64,000 bases of DNA from Gemmatimonadaceae bacterium (GTDB lineage: Bacteria > Gemmatimonadota > Gemmatimonadetes > Gemmatimonadales > Gemmatimonadaceae). Position 1 is the first letter of the stretch, and the number at the start of each line of letters is the position of its first letter. The position numbers and the translations under genes are program-made. Shown one piece after another: positions 1-9,130 of this stretch. The notes beneath the pieces are model-generated. The model did no database searches. It had not been told where the DNA came from and was given only the letters and a program-made list of their open reading frames with translations. The stretch lies in assembly GCA_025358925.1 (NCBI GenBank), contig JANYHT010000013.1, forward strand, positions 62,001-126,000, in the 5' to 3' direction.

Positions 1-1524
1 GCCGTGTTGGATTACGCGAGCAAATATCGCGAACAGTTATTGTGGAATCGGTATCAAGCGGGTCGTAACGCCATTGCGCGCTATACCAGCGGCCCGCCGT
101 ACGCGTACATCATTCCGCAGCAGCAGCGCGACCCCGGAACGGCCGCCGAGATGTTGCGTCGACTGGCATTTAACGGTATTCGCGTTCAACAGCTCTCGCG
201 CGATGCCGCGTACGAAAATGTGTCCTACGCGAAGGGCACGTGGGTCATTCCCATGAATCAGGAATTTGCGGAGCTCGTACGTCAGCTGTTTGACGTGCAG
301 GAGTACCCAGATTTGCGCGAGTCCAAAGACGGACCTCCAGAGCCGCCGTACGATGCCGCCGGTTGGACATTGCCCTATCAGATGGACGTGCGGGTGGTCG
401 AAGCGCGTGTGCCACTCTCGACAGATTTCGGCGGCGCCCTCACGACGCCACAAGGCACACCCGTTGATTGGCGCACGGCCGCTGATGCACCGCTCACCAC
501 AAACGCCACAGTCGGGGGCATTACGCCGCCGCCCGCGCGCATCACGGGTGTTGGGGCCGCACTCGCAGTGGACCCTGCGCAGAACGACGCGTTCAAACTC
601 ATCAACCGCGCGCTCGCGGCTGGCGGACACGTACAATTTGAAAGTGGACGCTACGTCGTCAGTGGCGTTGCCACGTCAAAATTGGACGCCTGGGTAAACG
701 AGCTATCGCTACACGCAGAACGTCGCGCAGCGCGTGGTGCCAACGTTAAGCCACGCATTGCCCTCTTCAAACCTTACACTGCCAGCATGGATGAAGGCTG
801 GACGGAGTGGTTGTTTGACCAATACGGCTTCAACTACACCATCATCACCAATGCCGATGTGCAGGCCGGTAACCTCGGCGAGCGATTTGACGTGATCTTG
901 CTGACGTCAGAGTCATCGCGCACCATTACTGATGGCTTTGCGAAAGGCACCGTGCCCGCGAAGTATGAGGGCGGCATTGGTGACGCTGGCAGTCGCGCCC
1001 TCGACGCATTTGTGCGCGGCGGAGGCTCGTTGATTTGCGTCAATCAAAGCGCGTCGTTCGCGATTAGCGCACTTGCACTACCCGTAAAGGTCGTCACCGC
1101 CGGACTGCCGTCGAAAGACTTTTTCGCGAGCGGATCCATTCTCGAAGTGATCACCGATCCGTCGCATCCCATCATGTCGGGCATGCCAGAACGCGCAAAG
1201 GTTTTCGTAGATCGCAGTCCCGTATTCACGACGCTCGAAGGATTTGAAGGCCGCGCGTTGGCGAAGTACCAGATGTCCGGTTCACCCCGGGTGTCCGGGT
1301 ACCTCCTTGGCGAGAAATACCTTCAGGGGATGGCCGCCGCGCTCGACGTCAGACACGGCACGGGCCACGTGGTGCTCATCGGATTTCGCCCTCAATGGCG
1401 CGGACAACCGTTCGGGACGTTTCGCGTGATGTTCAACGCTGCGCTGTTTGGTCGGGAAACAGCGGCCGCATCGAAGACCGCGTCATCGTTTTGGGCGGCG
1501 CCGAAGGCAACGATAGCCCGGTAA
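1..1524 (+). CDS. M14-family zinc carboxypeptidase-like protein, C-terminal part (5' truncated by window)
   Basis: The reading frame is open from the first base and ends at a TAA at 1522-1524, so the gene begins before the window. The GTG at position 4 is only an internal codon. The visible 507 codons lack the zinc-binding catalytic half. They resemble the C-terminal region of the roughly 900-residue secreted M14 peptidases found in Gemmatimonadota and Acidobacteriota, ending in a class-I glutamine-amidotransferase-like fold (RIALFKPYTASMDEGWTEW, then a glycine-rich FVRGGGSLICVN segment near residue 340). In these proteins that domain is thought to be accessory. The family assignment rests on recollection of this tail, because the HxxE motif lies outside the window. 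The product is probably exported. Confidence 0.7.
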   Translation, partial: AVLDYASKYREQLLWNRYQAGRNAIARYTSGPPYAYIIPQQQRDPGTAAEMLRRLAFNGIRVQQLSRDAAYENVSYAKGTWVIPMNQEFAELVRQLFDVQEYPDLRESKDGPPEPPYDAAGWTLPYQMDVRVVEARVPLSTDFGGALTTPQGTPVDWRTAADAPLTTNATVGGITPPPARITGVGAALAVDPAQNDAFKLINRALAAGGHVQFESGRYVVSGVATSKLDAWVNELSLHAERRAARGANVKPRIALFKPYTASMDEGWTEWLFDQYGFNYTIITNADVQAGNLGERFDVILLTSESSRTITDGFAKGTVPAKYEGGIGDAGSRALDAFVRGGGSLICVNQSASFAISALALPVKVVTAGLPSKDFFASGSILEVITDPSHPIMSGMPERAKVFVDRSPVFTTLEGFEGRALAKYQMSGSPRVSGYLLGEKYLQGMAAALDVRHGTGHVVLIGFRPQWRGQPFGTFRVMFNAALFGRETAAASKTASSFWAAPKATIAR

Positions 1525-1529
1525 AATGA

Positions 1530-2048
1530 TTACTTCCATCGATAGATCGTAATCGTCGTCTCTTCAAAACGTCGGCGATCATCACCAAGCGGGAGCTCAT
1601 GCTCGCGGGAATGCTCAACCGCGAGCACACGTGAAAATTTCGTGGCGTGCCAACTCTCGAGCACCCGATCCAACATTTTCGAGTTGTAAGGTGGATCGGC
1701 GAACGCGAGATCGTAGCTGTCTTCTTTAAGCGCCGCCACCAACGGAATTGCGTCACGTTTAAAAATTCTTGTGTTCTTCAGCAATCGAAGCGCCGCGATA
1801 TTTGCCTTGAGCGCGTGTAAACTTGATGGGCGAATCTCGACAAAGTCTGCGTACTTTGCGCCGCGTGAAATGGCTTCAAGACCAAACGCCCCTGTACCGG
1901 CGAAGAGATCGAGCACTCGCGCGTCTGGTAAATCATCCTTCAGCATACGCAACATCTCGCCGCGCACTAACTCTGCAGTCGGGCGTACGCGAAAATCATT
2001 CGGTGAGGTGAGTTTTCGATCCGCGTACTTGCCAGCAATGATTCTCAT
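1530..2048 (-). CDS. rsmD: 16S rRNA (guanine(966)-N2)-methyltransferase RsmD
   Basis: RsmD methylates N2 of G966 in 16S rRNA using S-adenosylmethionine, acting on the assembling 30S subunit in the cytoplasm. The 172-residue product has the usual length. It starts MRIIAGKY, the conserved N-terminus, so I chose the ATG at 2048 over an upstream start. The SAM-binding motif LDLFAGTGAFG is at residues 46-56 and the catalytic DPPY motif at 118-121. Its ATG overlaps the TGA of the upstream lipid kinase gene by four bases (ATGA), so the two are probably translationally coupled. In many genomes rsmD is followed by coaD, but here a carboxypeptidase gene on the opposite strand ends 5 bp away. Confidence 0.95.
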   Translation of the reverse strand: MRIIAGKYADRKLTSPNDFRVRPTAELVRGEMLRMLKDDLPDARVLDLFAGTGAFGLEAISRGAKYADFVEIRPSSLHALKANIAALRLLKNTRIFKRDAIPLVAALKEDSYDLAFADPPYNSKMLDRVLESWHATKFSRVLAVEHSREHELPLGDDRRRFEETTITIYRWK

Positions 2049-2980
2049 ACGTGCACCAGCAACGCATGGCGGCGCAGGGTGAAGTGCGCGGGCAGACACG
2101 CACCGTTTTCGCCATCGATTTCCAAGCGGATCGGCTCACCAGTACTCTCGGTGGCGGTGAGCACTACAGATGCACCACGTGCGACCTGCACCGAGCCGTG
2201 CGCGACATGTGTCCCGCGCACCAGTTCGCTCATGCGCGCGATGACACCAAGGCGTGTTGTCGCACGCAACAAGACCACATCAAACACACCATCGTCGGGT
2301 AGCGCATCAGGCGCGACCATCATGCCTCCGCCAAAGAAGCGTCCGTTACAAATAGCGCCGATCGTCATATCCGCCGAATTATCGTAGTGAGAGTCAATCG
2401 TGATGCGCACGGTGACCCGTCGATGCCGTATCAACGCCGAGAGCGCGCCGAGTACATAGGTCAGGCGACCGCCAAAGACGCGCGATGGCCCGGCACTCGC
2501 CACGCGATTCACGACGTCGCCGCTCAATCCGAAGCTCGCCACGTTGAGAAAGAAGCGCTCGTGCTGCATCCCCTGCGCATCAACATAGCGTACGTGCCCA
2601 ACATCGACCGGTCGAGCGGGCACATCACGCAATCGGGCGATACTTGCCGCAATGCCGTCGCCAATTCCCATTGTGCGTCGAAAATCTCCACCGGTGCCGC
2701 TGGACACGATACTCAAGCTCGCGCTCGCGTTGATCGCCGTACCGTCTCTGAAGAACCCATTCACCACTTCGTTCGTCGTCCCATCACCGCCCATCGCAAC
2801 GATGCGAGTGTAACCGCGATCAAGTGCAGCGCGCGCGAGCGTCATCGCTTCCAGCGGTCGCGTCGTAAACGCCACGTCACACGCGCCAATCGCCACGCGC
2901 AATTGCGCGATGGCGCTCATGGCCACGCGCCCCGTGCGACCACCGCCCGAATGCGGATTCACAATGATGAATGTTTTCAT
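2045..2980 (-). CDS. Diacylglycerol/lipid kinase family protein (YegS/DgkB type)
   Basis: This is a cytoplasmic ATP-dependent lipid kinase, probably phosphorylating diacylglycerol or a related lipid for phospholipid recycling. The N-terminus MKTFIIVNPHSGGG is the classic start of the DAGK catalytic domain, followed by the nucleotide-binding GGDGT motif at about residues 64-68. The C-terminal beta-rich domain ends with a DGE/ENG stretch typical of the family. The length of 311 residues is normal. The ATG at 2980 is preferred because the eight residues before it are unconserved. It is the first gene of a two-gene unit with rsmD. The exact substrate cannot be told from sequence. Confidence 0.9.
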   Translation of the reverse strand: MKTFIIVNPHSGGGRTGRVAMSAIAQLRVAIGACDVAFTTRPLEAMTLARAALDRGYTRIVAMGGDGTTNEVVNGFFRDGTAINASASLSIVSSGTGGDFRRTMGIGDGIAASIARLRDVPARPVDVGHVRYVDAQGMQHERFFLNVASFGLSGDVVNRVASAGPSRVFGGRLTYVLGALSALIRHRRVTVRITIDSHYDNSADMTIGAICNGRFFGGGMMVAPDALPDDGVFDVVLLRATTRLGVIARMSELVRGTHVAHGSVQVARGASVVLTATESTGEPIRLEIDGENGACLPAHFTLRRHALLVHV

Positions 2981-3158
2981 CGTAAAGCGAGAGTCGGCCT
3001 TCACCCCAGTTTTGTCAATGGACGAGACCCGCGCGATCGACCGTTGAACAGCACGTTAAGAATGCACGCGAAGAGCCGATACCCAACACGTGAGCACCTG
3101 TTCACGCGCGTTCCCGCGTTCTCCGTGTACGTCAGGCACTCCCCAACAAACGCCTTCA

Positions 3159-4202
3159 ATGTTTCGTTTTCTGTCCAACATGTTTGATCGTACTCCTAAG
3201 ATCTCGCGCTCCGCCGACGCATCAGCGACATCGATCTTGCACGCGCGCGCGTCTGCGCCCGACTTTGATGAGCCAACTGCAGACATGATGTCCGAGTGGA
3301 GTGCGCGTGACGCGGCATTTTGGCTTGATCGGACTTCACATGTGCTTGATCGCTTGCGCAGTGATTGGCAGAAGGACCCGGAGTGTGCGAAGTGGCCCGA
3401 CGTCCTTCAGCTCATCGATCAATTGGGTGGGCCTGCTGAAGAAATTGTGCGACAGTTGCCAGCGGCCGCGCGTGATGCGATGGCTATCTGCGACAATGCG
3501 GCCATTGCGCGCACTGAACTTGCGGACCGACTGAGTCGCGATCCATCACTAGTGCAGGGATTGTTGCGTCAAGCAAATGGTGCATTTTATGGTGCGGGTC
3601 TCGCTCCTATCTTGCGCGTGGATTCGGCGATTGATCGCATTGGTGTGGTCGGAACGCGCGCCGTTGTGTTGGCAAGTTGCGTCGATGGCCTCTTAAGTAA
3701 GCCCGGGAATGCGTACGATGTGATGCTCAATGCGGTCTGGACGCATATGGTAAACACTGGCCCGCTCGCGCGTCTCATCGCACCAGAATTTGGTGCCGAT
3801 CCGGAAGAGGCGTTTGCGATCGCGTTGTTGCATGACGTTGGCAAGCTGGTAATGTTTGATCGCATTTCTACACTTCGCACTGTGAAACGACGTTCCGTCG
3901 AACTGCCGCCCGCGTGGTTATCGCTGGCCATCGAACAACTGCACGAGCCGCTTGGTGCCGTTGCCGCGCATCGCTGGGGACTTGGTCCGCATGCGGCGGA
4001 TGCCATCGGCGCACATCATCGCCGCCAACGACCGGCGATGCGTCATCCGTTGGCAGAAACGCTCTTTCTGGCCGAACGAGCTGAACACGCCGCGCGTGAT
4101 CGCGACGCGTTCGATTTTGACGGGGTGTGGAGTCTCGGCCAGTTACCCGGAGACTCCGTGTCGGGCCGCGGTATGCTCGGCCGACATCTTAGGGCCGCGT
4201 AG
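3159..4202 (+). CDS. HDOD domain-containing signalling protein
   Basis: A 347-residue cytoplasmic protein with an HDOD domain, a non-catalytic relative of HD phosphohydrolases used in regulatory signalling. The helical domain spans roughly residues 95-300. It has an RLSRDPSLVQGLLRQANGAFYG segment typical of HDOD proteins and an ALLHDVGKL motif that resembles a true HD-GYP/HD site. The first 60 residues look unstructured. I start at ATG 3159 (MFRFLSNMF), because the longer frame from 3090 adds a low-quality Ser/Pro-rich stretch. The gene is divergent from the lipid kinase, with a shared 178 bp upstream region. Its 3' end overlaps the convergent glycosidase gene by 14 bp. The signal it responds to is unknown. 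Confidence 0.85.
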   Translation: MFRFLSNMFDRTPKISRSADASATSILHARASAPDFDEPTADMMSEWSARDAAFWLDRTSHVLDRLRSDWQKDPECAKWPDVLQLIDQLGGPAEEIVRQLPAAARDAMAICDNAAIARTELADRLSRDPSLVQGLLRQANGAFYGAGLAPILRVDSAIDRIGVVGTRAVVLASCVDGLLSKPGNAYDVMLNAVWTHMVNTGPLARLIAPEFGADPEEAFAIALLHDVGKLVMFDRISTLRTVKRRSVELPPAWLSLAIEQLHEPLGAVAAHRWGLGPHAADAIGAHHRRQRPAMRHPLAETLFLAERAEHAARDRDAFDFDGVWSLGQLPGDSVSGRGMLGRHLRAA

Positions 4203-5130
4203 CGCGTCGTGATCGGGCGATAAACGCGAGGGGCACGTCACGCCATCCCGACTCCGTGATGCGCGACGCGCCCTGACCGGCAAAGAGTTGCGCCGAAATT
4301 CCTCCATCAAGCAATACCGCGTCGAGGGCGCCCAGCGCGCCCATGACGGCACTCATCTCTGGCACTGTCAATCCGAATGGTATACTGCCGAATGACGGAC
4401 CAAGCCCATCAAAGCGCGACATCACGACAATGAGTTGACCACTGACCAATCGCCCCAACGCGAGTCGTGCGTCTCGGTGCGCAACGTCTACACCACGTTC
4501 GGCCTGTCGCAACGCGAACGGTGTGTCGGACGATCGCAGGAGGACAGGGTACGATTGAAAGGCAAGCGCGACGTGTGTTGGTGTAGGTTCGTCGTCGAAA
4601 AGCCAGCGTAACGTGTTGGTCGAATCGACAGCGATCGTTGCGGCGAGCGGGCCGCGCTCTGCGGGCATCAGTCGCGTCCCATCGAGCACGACGAGTCCCC
4701 ATGGACGAATGCTGCGAAATTGACCTGCGTTCATTGCGAATACCGCATTACTCGGCGCGCGTTTGAGATTCCACGCGGGTTGACCGCTTGGCGTTGCCGC
4801 CGTGTCGAGAGAAAATGTGAGTTGCGACGGATCAAGTCGAACGGCAACGAGCCGCGTGCGCCATGCCTCTCCCGTTCCCGCCAGCAAAAGTGTCGCCGTC
4901 TCGACGCCGCGCGCGATCGTGCGCCACTGCATCGCGGGGGCGAGCGGTGCGGTGGTCCAGTGCGTGGGTGCAGAGTCGCTGCGCCAGAACGGACGCGTGG
5001 CGCTGTTCTGGCGAACGGCGAGCGTGGAGTGGGGCAAGCGTTGAGCGGATACGCTGCGTGGGGATGCACGTTGCGCCGTGACAATCGACGAGGCGATCAG
5101 CACGGCGCAGATGCCACGACGGACAGACAT
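4189..5130 (-). CDS. Secreted phosphodiester glycosidase family protein (NAGPA domain)
   Basis: A 313-residue exported protein with an N-terminal hydrophobic signal (CAVLIASSIVTA). Its NAGPA/DUF2233 phosphodiester glycosidase domain is in roughly residues 95-305. Diagnostic motifs are FAMNAGQF in the middle and the LDGGISAQLF signature near the C-terminus. The family cleaves sugar-phosphodiester bonds; the bacterial substrates are mostly unknown, and an envelope polymer is a plausible target. The start ATG shares one base with the TGA of the upstream gene (TGATG), which indicates translational coupling. Its final 14 bases overlap the end of the convergent HDOD gene, leaving no room for a classical terminator between them. 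Confidence 0.85.
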   Translation of the reverse strand: MSVRRGICAVLIASSIVTAQRASPRSVSAQRLPHSTLAVRQNSATRPFWRSDSAPTHWTTAPLAPAMQWRTIARGVETATLLLAGTGEAWRTRLVAVRLDPSQLTFSLDTAATPSGQPAWNLKRAPSNAVFAMNAGQFRSIRPWGLVVLDGTRLMPAERGPLAATIAVDSTNTLRWLFDDEPTPTHVALAFQSYPVLLRSSDTPFALRQAERGVDVAHRDARLALGRLVSGQLIVVMSRFDGLGPSFGSIPFGLTVPEMSAVMGALGALDAVLLDGGISAQLFAGQGASRITESGWRDVPLAFIARSRRATRP

Positions 5131-6002
5131 CAGGGCGTTTTTACTGCGTTTTGGATTTCCGCTTTACGTCCGTTCAGCAGCGCCTTTTCTGAGGACGACC
5201 ATTGCGAGCCGGAGCTTGAAAAGGTGACGAGCCGCTCACGCATTTGCTTGAACTTTGCTGGCGTTGTGTTGGCGGCTCGCGCTCCGTCGGCGTCGGCGCT
5301 GCTTTCGACGACGCGCATTTTCACACCAAGACCATCCATCACTTTTTGCATCCGCTCAGCCTCGATCATGCTCGCGGGTAGTGCCGGCGGGTGACCGCAC
5401 TTCTTAAATGCGATGATCGAATCCGCTTGCGGATCGACGCCTAACATTTTCATGTATGTCGCAGTCAGCTTGCGTAATGATGCCGTGTCGTTTTTGGCCA
5501 CGGCGCCTTGCATCGCCGTCGCCACCTTCACGTACTCATCACGCGTCAATTCGTCACTCATCACCGCCATCGCCTTTTGCTGCGCTACCGCTTCTCGCTC
5601 CGGCGTACGCGCAGAAATATCCTGGGAAATGCAGTTGTCGTTACTCTCGCGCTTCTTTTCATACTCGTCGATCACGCGTGCACTCTTATCCACGAGGGCC
5701 GTACGCTTCTCTTGATTGTCGACGTATTGCTTGTTCAGCGCGGCGAGTTCTGCCTGTCTAGCCTTCACCACAACCATCCCCTTCAGTGCCGCATCCAATG
5801 ACGCCGCATCAAATGGATCGCCAATTTGCGCGTTGGATGCGTTCGCCGTGCCATTGGCCGGTGCAACCGCGTCGGGTTTTGCGATCTGTTCTCTAGCCTT
5901 CTTCAATAGTCCGCTAAGCTGTGCCTCTGCGCGCAGCGGAAAGGCGAAGAGCGCCAATGCGACGGGCAAGGCGCGAACGGTACGTGCCAATAGTAACGGC
6001 AT
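5130..6002 (-). CDS. Secreted protein of unknown function, first gene of a pair with the phosphodiester glycosidase
   Basis: A 290-residue protein I do not recognise. ATG 6002 gives a clean Sec signal peptide (MPLLLARTVRALPVALALF...AEAQ), so I prefer it to the longer frame. The mature part is rich in charged helix-forming residues, with likely coiled coil around residues 70-125 (KARQAELAALNKQYVDNQEK). A second helical segment contains two Cys (NDNCISQ and FKKCGHPP) that could form a periplasmic disulfide. It overlaps the next gene by TGATG and is probably co-transcribed with it. It faces the minor-pilin operon across a 133 bp divergent intergenic region. Confidence 0.7.
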   Translation of the reverse strand: MPLLLARTVRALPVALALFAFPLRAEAQLSGLLKKAREQIAKPDAVAPANGTANASNAQIGDPFDAASLDAALKGMVVVKARQAELAALNKQYVDNQEKRTALVDKSARVIDEYEKKRESNDNCISQDISARTPEREAVAQQKAMAVMSDELTRDEYVKVATAMQGAVAKNDTASLRKLTATYMKMLGVDPQADSIIAFKKCGHPPALPASMIEAERMQKVMDGLGVKMRVVESSADADGARAANTTPAKFKQMRERLVTFSSSGSQWSSSEKALLNGRKAEIQNAVKTP

Positions 6003-6135
6003 ATGGAAACGCTCCGAGGTTGAGTAAACGATCTCCAAGGAGTCTGCACCCGGGGTGGTCGTTGTCAACCGACATGCGTGTCGCTTCACCGACAGGACCG
6101 CGGTGACGCTTTGCCGGACGACGCGTCATGCACGT

Positions 6136-6660
6136 ATGACCTTCCTTCAAGCGACGTCGCCGCTGATGCCGACCACCACTGGCCGCAAGAGCCGTTCTCG
6201 GTCGGGCTTCTCCCTGATTGAGCTATTGATCGTCATCGCAATCCTCTGCGTCGTCTACCTGCGCCTGATACCGATTGTGAGCGAGATCAAGGCGCGCAGT
6301 GCGCTTCGTGCAACGCGTCAGCAACTGATCTCGGCGGTCGCGGCGGCGCGTAACGCAGCGTTGCAGAAGGGACGTCTGGCCACGCTTACCCTGAGCAGCA
6401 CCGGGGCGAGCGTAACGGTGCTGAACGCCTCAACCGGCACCGCGTCGACGATTCTCGGTCCGCTTAGCTTCAACGCTCAATACGGGACGTTGCTGAACGC
6501 ATTGAGTAGCGCACCCACGACAGTCACGTTCGATCCGCGCGGTCTCGTGACACCTGCGGCAGCGAGTATAAGCAAGTACCAAATTAGCATTAGTCAGTGG
6601 GCCGACACTGTTTGTATGAGCGGGTCCGGCATGGTGCTTCGACGTGGGTGTCAGCTATGA
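6136..6660 (+). CDS. GspH/FimT-type minor pseudopilin
   Basis: A prepilin-like protein of 174 residues. The class III signal is SGFSLIELLIVIAIL, with cleavage expected between G and F and Glu at mature position 5. The globular part has the short beta-rich layout of GspH/FimT minor pilins and ends with CMSGSGMVLRRGCQ, a Cys pair of the kind that closes the C-terminal loop. It is the first gene of a four-gene minor-pilin operon and overlaps the next gene by ATGA. ATG 6166 is an alternative start that shortens the basic leader. Neither start has a strong ribosome site. Confidence 0.85.
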   Translation: MTFLQATSPLMPTTTGRKSRSRSGFSLIELLIVIAILCVVYLRLIPIVSEIKARSALRATRQQLISAVAAARNAALQKGRLATLTLSSTGASVTVLNASTGTASTILGPLSFNAQYGTLLNALSSAPTTVTFDPRGLVTPAAASISKYQISISQWADTVCMSGSGMVLRRGCQL

Positions 6661-7049
6661 GTCGGCAGGTGTTCGAGCCCGGGATGCGCACCGCTATGCA
6701 ACCGCGTGTCCGACGTGGAACTTCACTGATCGAGGTGCTGATTGCGTCGGTGCTGCTGACCACCGCGATCGGCGCACTCCTTGGCACGAGCAAGAAGGTG
6801 TCCGAACAAATGGCGACGAGCCGCAAGCAGATGGTGGCGTCAAGCGTGGCGCAAGCGCGTCTTGATTCGTTGCAGAGCATCTCTTGCGCAGCGTTGGTAA
6901 CCACTTCGCCCGGCGACCGCATAACCCGCGGGATTCACGAGGGTTGGACGGTGACCAGCGGAACCAACAGCAAGCTGATAACGCTTACGTTGACAATTCC
7001 TGGACTCTCCAGCGACGTCATCTACACCACAATTGTGCCATGCGTATGA
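6657..7049 (+). CDS. PilV-like minor pilin (prepilin N-terminal domain)
   Basis: A 130-residue prepilin with the cleavage motif RRGTSLIEVLIASVLLTTAIG, with Glu at the +5 position. The start ATG overlaps the stop of the preceding gene (ATGA), which fixes the start. The remainder is small for a PilV protein and contains one Cys in an SCAALV segment and one near the C-terminus (VPCV), so a disulfide is possible. By position in the operon and by the leader type it should be a minor subunit that primes or caps a type IV pilus or type II secretion pseudopilus in the inner membrane. Confidence 0.8.
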   Translation: MSRQVFEPGMRTAMQPRVRRGTSLIEVLIASVLLTTAIGALLGTSKKVSEQMATSRKQMVASSVAQARLDSLQSISCAALVTTSPGDRITRGIHEGWTVTSGTNSKLITLTLTIPGLSSDVIYTTIVPCV

Positions 7050-7957
7050 ATGCAATGCGACCCCGGCGCGGCTACACGCTCGCGGAGCTCCTCATCACGC
7101 TGACGATGCTTTCGGTGATCGGCACGGTTATCGCGCAAATTATGATGGGTCAGCAACGTTACTATCAACGAACCGTTGAGCAGATGGAGGTTCGTCGTGA
7201 GCTGCGCAGCGCTTTGAGCGTGCTGCCGGCGGAACTCCGAGGGTTGTCATCCGTTGGTGGGGACGTAGTGGATTTTACGGCCTCGTCCCTCACGTTTCGC
7301 AGTACGCTCGGCGCGTCGCTCGTCTGCGCCAAGACGGGGACATCCACTATTGATATCCCGCCACTCAACACCGCCCGCGCACTCACGACGAGTTGGTATC
7401 AGACGCCGGTCGCAGGCGACACGGTCTTCGCGTTGCGTTACGACTCGTCGGGTGTAAAGGGCGAGTTCTGGACGGCGCACAGCATCACCAGCGTGTCGTC
7501 AGCGACGAGTTATTGCGCCGTATCACCGTACATTGACGCCTCGCTTGACGCGGCAAAATCGCGTTTCCGGATTGCGGTGAGTCCGGTATTGCCGGACTCG
7601 GTTGTCGTGAGCTCGGCGCTTCGCTTTACGCGAACCGGAAAGTATTCGCTCACTCAGGGCACGTCGGGGCTCTGGTATCTCAGTCGTTCCGAGTATCTCG
7701 CTGGCGCGTGGACTGCGGCGGTGCCGTTCAGCGGACCGTACATGGCGCCGGCCGTTAGCGGTGTGAGCGGTATGACCCTCACGTTTTACGACAGCACCGG
7801 GTCACTCGTCGGCGCGGTGGCCAACGTAAAAAAGATTGCACGGATCGATGTGGCGTTGCGCGCGCAGGGGCTGAATGCATCCGGCTTGTATGGCACCGCG
7901 AGCACGACGCTGATCGATACGGTCGCGTTTAGCGTCGCGCTGAGGAATCGGCGATGA
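7046..7957 (+). CDS. PilW-like minor pilin (prepilin N-terminal domain)
   Basis: A 303-residue prepilin whose leader RPRRGYTLAELLITLTMLSVIG carries the expected G/Y cleavage site and Glu at +5. ATG 7046 overlaps the previous stop by ATGA; ATG 7040, two codons upstream, is an equally in-frame alternative. The large C-terminal domain is Ser/Thr-rich and resembles PilW in length, with two Cys (SLVCAKTG and SYCAVS). It continues the coupled minor-pilin operon. No pilin-assembly ATPase or major pilin is in the window, so those must be encoded elsewhere. Confidence 0.8.
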   Translation: MNAMRPRRGYTLAELLITLTMLSVIGTVIAQIMMGQQRYYQRTVEQMEVRRELRSALSVLPAELRGLSSVGGDVVDFTASSLTFRSTLGASLVCAKTGTSTIDIPPLNTARALTTSWYQTPVAGDTVFALRYDSSGVKGEFWTAHSITSVSSATSYCAVSPYIDASLDAAKSRFRIAVSPVLPDSVVVSSALRFTRTGKYSLTQGTSGLWYLSRSEYLAGAWTAAVPFSGPYMAPAVSGVSGMTLTFYDSTGSLVGAVANVKKIARIDVALRAQGLNASGLYGTASTTLIDTVAFSVALRNRR

Positions 7958-9108
7958 GTGGCGATCAAGTGACGCACACGACCAGGCCTGCGCGCCTTCG
8001 AGGCTGCGGCCGCCGCAAGAGCCGTGCACGGCGCGGTTCCGCACTCGTATTGGTGCTCGTGGCGATGATTGTACTCACGTTTCTTTCAACCGGTGCCATT
8101 ATGGGCTCAATGGAAGAGTTGCGCGTCGCACACAACCAACAACAGGAACAACGCGCACTTGCTGTTGCCGAATATGGACTGAACCAGCAGGTTGCGAACT
8201 GGACGAGCATCCGCAATCAAATGGCCAACGGCGCAATAGACTCCGGCAAGGTCGTGGTCGCGGACGGTGATACAGCGTCCGTGTCGGTCATGCGGCTGAA
8301 CTCTCGCTCGTTCCTCGTCGTCTCGGTCGGGCGCACGAAGGGTGGGTCCAGTCGGCTCGAGACGCAACGTCAGGTAAGCATGTTGGTGAGCATCAGCACC
8401 GCCAGTCTCAAGTCGGCCGCCACCATCACGTCATTCGGGGCAACGTCGATCAAGGGATCGGCCAACATCACTGGCGTGAACACGTTACCGCCGGGGTGGA
8501 GTGGGTGCACCAGTTCGAACGATACCCTCGCGGTCTCGGTGAATCCCGCGAGTACGTTGAGCGTGCAAAAACCGGCCAGCCAGGCGGTGAACGGGAGCAG
8601 CAATTCCGACCCGAACACCGGCAATCTCAGCACCTACAACACGTTCGGCACCGAGACTTGGGCCTCGCTGGTGGCCAAAGCCAATGTCACCGCAAATGGC
8701 GCGAACCCATCGCCATCCGGTACATCCACGACGTGCACGATGACGACCACCAACTGGGGCGAATCGCTTCGATCAGGCGGGTACATCGCCGGCTGTACCA
8801 ATTACTATCCAATCGTCTATGCATCCGGAGCCCTTTCGGTGAACGGTGGGCGAGGTCAGGGCGTGCTGATCGTAAACGGCGACTTAACGATCAACGGCAA
8901 CTTCGCGTACGACGGATTGATTCTGGTCAAGGGAAACTTCAAAGCCAACGGCACGCTCAATGTTTTTGGCGCCGTGATGGTTCAAGGCACCACGGACATC
9001 CTTGGTAACGCCAACTTCTCCTATTCGTCGTGTGCGGTGACTAACGCGTTCGCCGGCCTGAGCACACCGTCGCGCACGAAACAACGGTCCTGGGCCCAGA
9101 TGTATTGA
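7954..9108 (+). CDS. PilX-like pilus assembly protein with a C-terminal beta-helix-like domain
   Basis: A 384-residue protein whose N-terminus RRGSALVLVLVAMIVLTFLS matches PilX, which lacks the canonical prepilin Glu. Residues about 1-130 form the PilX-like membrane helix and helical region. Residues about 130-250 are a Ser/Thr/Asn-rich domain. The final part (roughly 285-365) shows regularly spaced short strands (LIVNGDLTING, GLILVKGNFKANGTL, GAVMVQGTTDILG) like a bactofilin or polymer-forming beta-helix. It is the last gene of the minor-pilin operon and overlaps its predecessor by ATGA. The tail may form a surface-exposed tip module, which is inference. Confidence 0.75.
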   Translation: MSGDQVTHTTRPARLRGCGRRKSRARRGSALVLVLVAMIVLTFLSTGAIMGSMEELRVAHNQQQEQRALAVAEYGLNQQVANWTSIRNQMANGAIDSGKVVVADGDTASVSVMRLNSRSFLVVSVGRTKGGSSRLETQRQVSMLVSISTASLKSAATITSFGATSIKGSANITGVNTLPPGWSGCTSSNDTLAVSVNPASTLSVQKPASQAVNGSSNSDPNTGNLSTYNTFGTETWASLVAKANVTANGANPSPSGTSTTCTMTTTNWGESLRSGGYIAGCTNYYPIVYASGALSVNGGRGQGVLIVNGDLTINGNFAYDGLILVKGNFKANGTLNVFGAVMVQGTTDILGNANFSYSSCAVTNAFAGLSTPSRTKQRSWAQMY

Positions 9109-9130
9109 GCACGACGACCAATTTACATTT

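Noticed and set aside
2387-3187. A 266-codon plus-strand frame opposite the lipid kinase
   Set aside because: It is a His/Arg-rich shadow of a clearly conserved gene on the other strand.
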